From: an uncultured Ruminococcus sp.
GTDB lineage: Bacteria; Bacillota_A; Clostridia; Oscillospirales; Ruminococcaceae
Direction of reading: 5' to 3'
Length of the DNA: 5,887 nucleotides
Assembly: GCA_947303535.1 (NCBI GenBank)
Contig: CAMYYQ010000090.1
Span: forward strand, 1-5,887
The notes beneath the pieces are model-generated. The model did not search any database. It had not been told where the DNA came from and saw nothing but the letters and a program-made list of their open reading frames with translations. Shown here piece after piece: positions 5,610 through 5,887 of this stretch (position 1 is its first letter; every line of letters begins with the position of its first letter). A program made the position numbers and the translations under genes.

Positions 5610-5887
5610 TTAATGATTTTCTTTTGTAAAATCCGGGAATTTATATCGCTTTTTGTACTCTTTCGGAGTAACTCCCAGATACTTCTTGAATATCTTGATG
5701 AAGTAGCTCTGCGAGCTGAATCCAAGAAGATTGCTTATCTCAGAGTCGGTATACTCTGAGAATGTCAGCAGATTTGCTGCTTCCTCAGCCTTTGTCTTGC
5801 TTACATAATTGCTGAAAGCGATACCCGTTTCTGCCTTGAAAAGTCTTGAAAGATAAGCAGGACTTATCTTGAGATAATCCGCTGCAT
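5610..5887 (-). CDS. AraC-family regulator, C-terminal end only (cut by the window edge)
   Basis: The last 91 codons and the stop of a gene that continues past the right edge. The reading frame was found by translating the reverse complement from the edge: AADYLKISPAYLSRLFKAET is the end of the first HTH, TDSEISNLLGFSSQSYFIKI is the second HTH, and FKKYLGVTPKEYKKRY is the family signature. The fragment ends with a 10-residue tail, FPDFTKENH preceded by K. Similar HTH ends are found both in stand-alone AraC proteins and in response regulators of the YesN type, and the missing N-terminus decides which this is. It has its own terminator (5578-5603), so it is unlikely to be cotranscribed with the next gene. 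Confidence 0.9.
   Translation of the reverse strand, partial: AADYLKISPAYLSRLFKAETGIAFSNYVSKTKAEEAANLLTFSEYTDSEISNLLGFSSQSYFIKIFKKYLGVTPKEYKKRYKFPDFTKENH

Noticed and set aside
5531..5725. Minus-strand 64-codon reading frame near the right edge
   Set aside because: It is a shifted reading of the third AraC gene's end and crosses its terminator; the true frame ends at 5610 and shows the AraC signature.

Overview
The window looks like a cellulosome-producing Firmicute of the Ruminococcus flavefaciens / R. champanellensis type. The basis is one large secreted enzyme with a Ruminococcus-style type I dockerin (first repeat followed by the phrase QSLANPNKYG), poly-threonine linkers and a Bacillus-like lichenase domain, in moderately AT-rich DNA with good Shine-Dalgarno sites. 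The assignment rests on recognition of protein style, not on a database search.

Layout: 1-166 is a regulatory stretch holding a sigma-A-type promoter and a motif cluster. 167-1033 (+) is a complete AraC-family regulator with its own terminator. 1034-1252 is a gene-free convergent junction holding one terminator for each side. 1253-4537 (-) is a 1094-residue secreted cellulosomal enzyme: signal peptide, CBM4-like module, Ig-like module, GH9 catalytic domain, dockerin, Thr-rich linker, GH16 lichenase. 4538-4627 is its short promoter region. 4628-5419 (-) is a second AraC-family regulator directly upstream of and codirectional with the enzyme. 5420-5609 holds that regulator's promoters, an inverted repeat and the terminator of the gene before it. 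5610-5887 (-) is the C-terminal DNA-binding end of a third AraC-family regulator, cut by the window edge.

How it fits together: the enzyme carries two glucanase activities that both fit cereal beta-glucan and amorphous cellulose, and is built to dock onto a scaffoldin. Three AraC-type regulators surround it. The most informative non-coding signal is a set of three 8-9 bp blocks in front of the enzyme gene (ATTGTAAC, GTGCAGGAA, ATTGCACA on the + strand) that recurs in the same order and orientation at the extreme left of the window, upstream of the first AraC gene. The enzyme promoter has a plausible -10 but a poor -35, with a perfect 8-bp-arm palindrome just upstream, as expected for an activator-dependent promoter. 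The orientation of the left copy suggests a second, divergently transcribed target gene just off the left edge. I see no mobile element, CRISPR array, tRNA or rRNA, and no clearly new protein system; the novelty here is in domain architecture and regulation.
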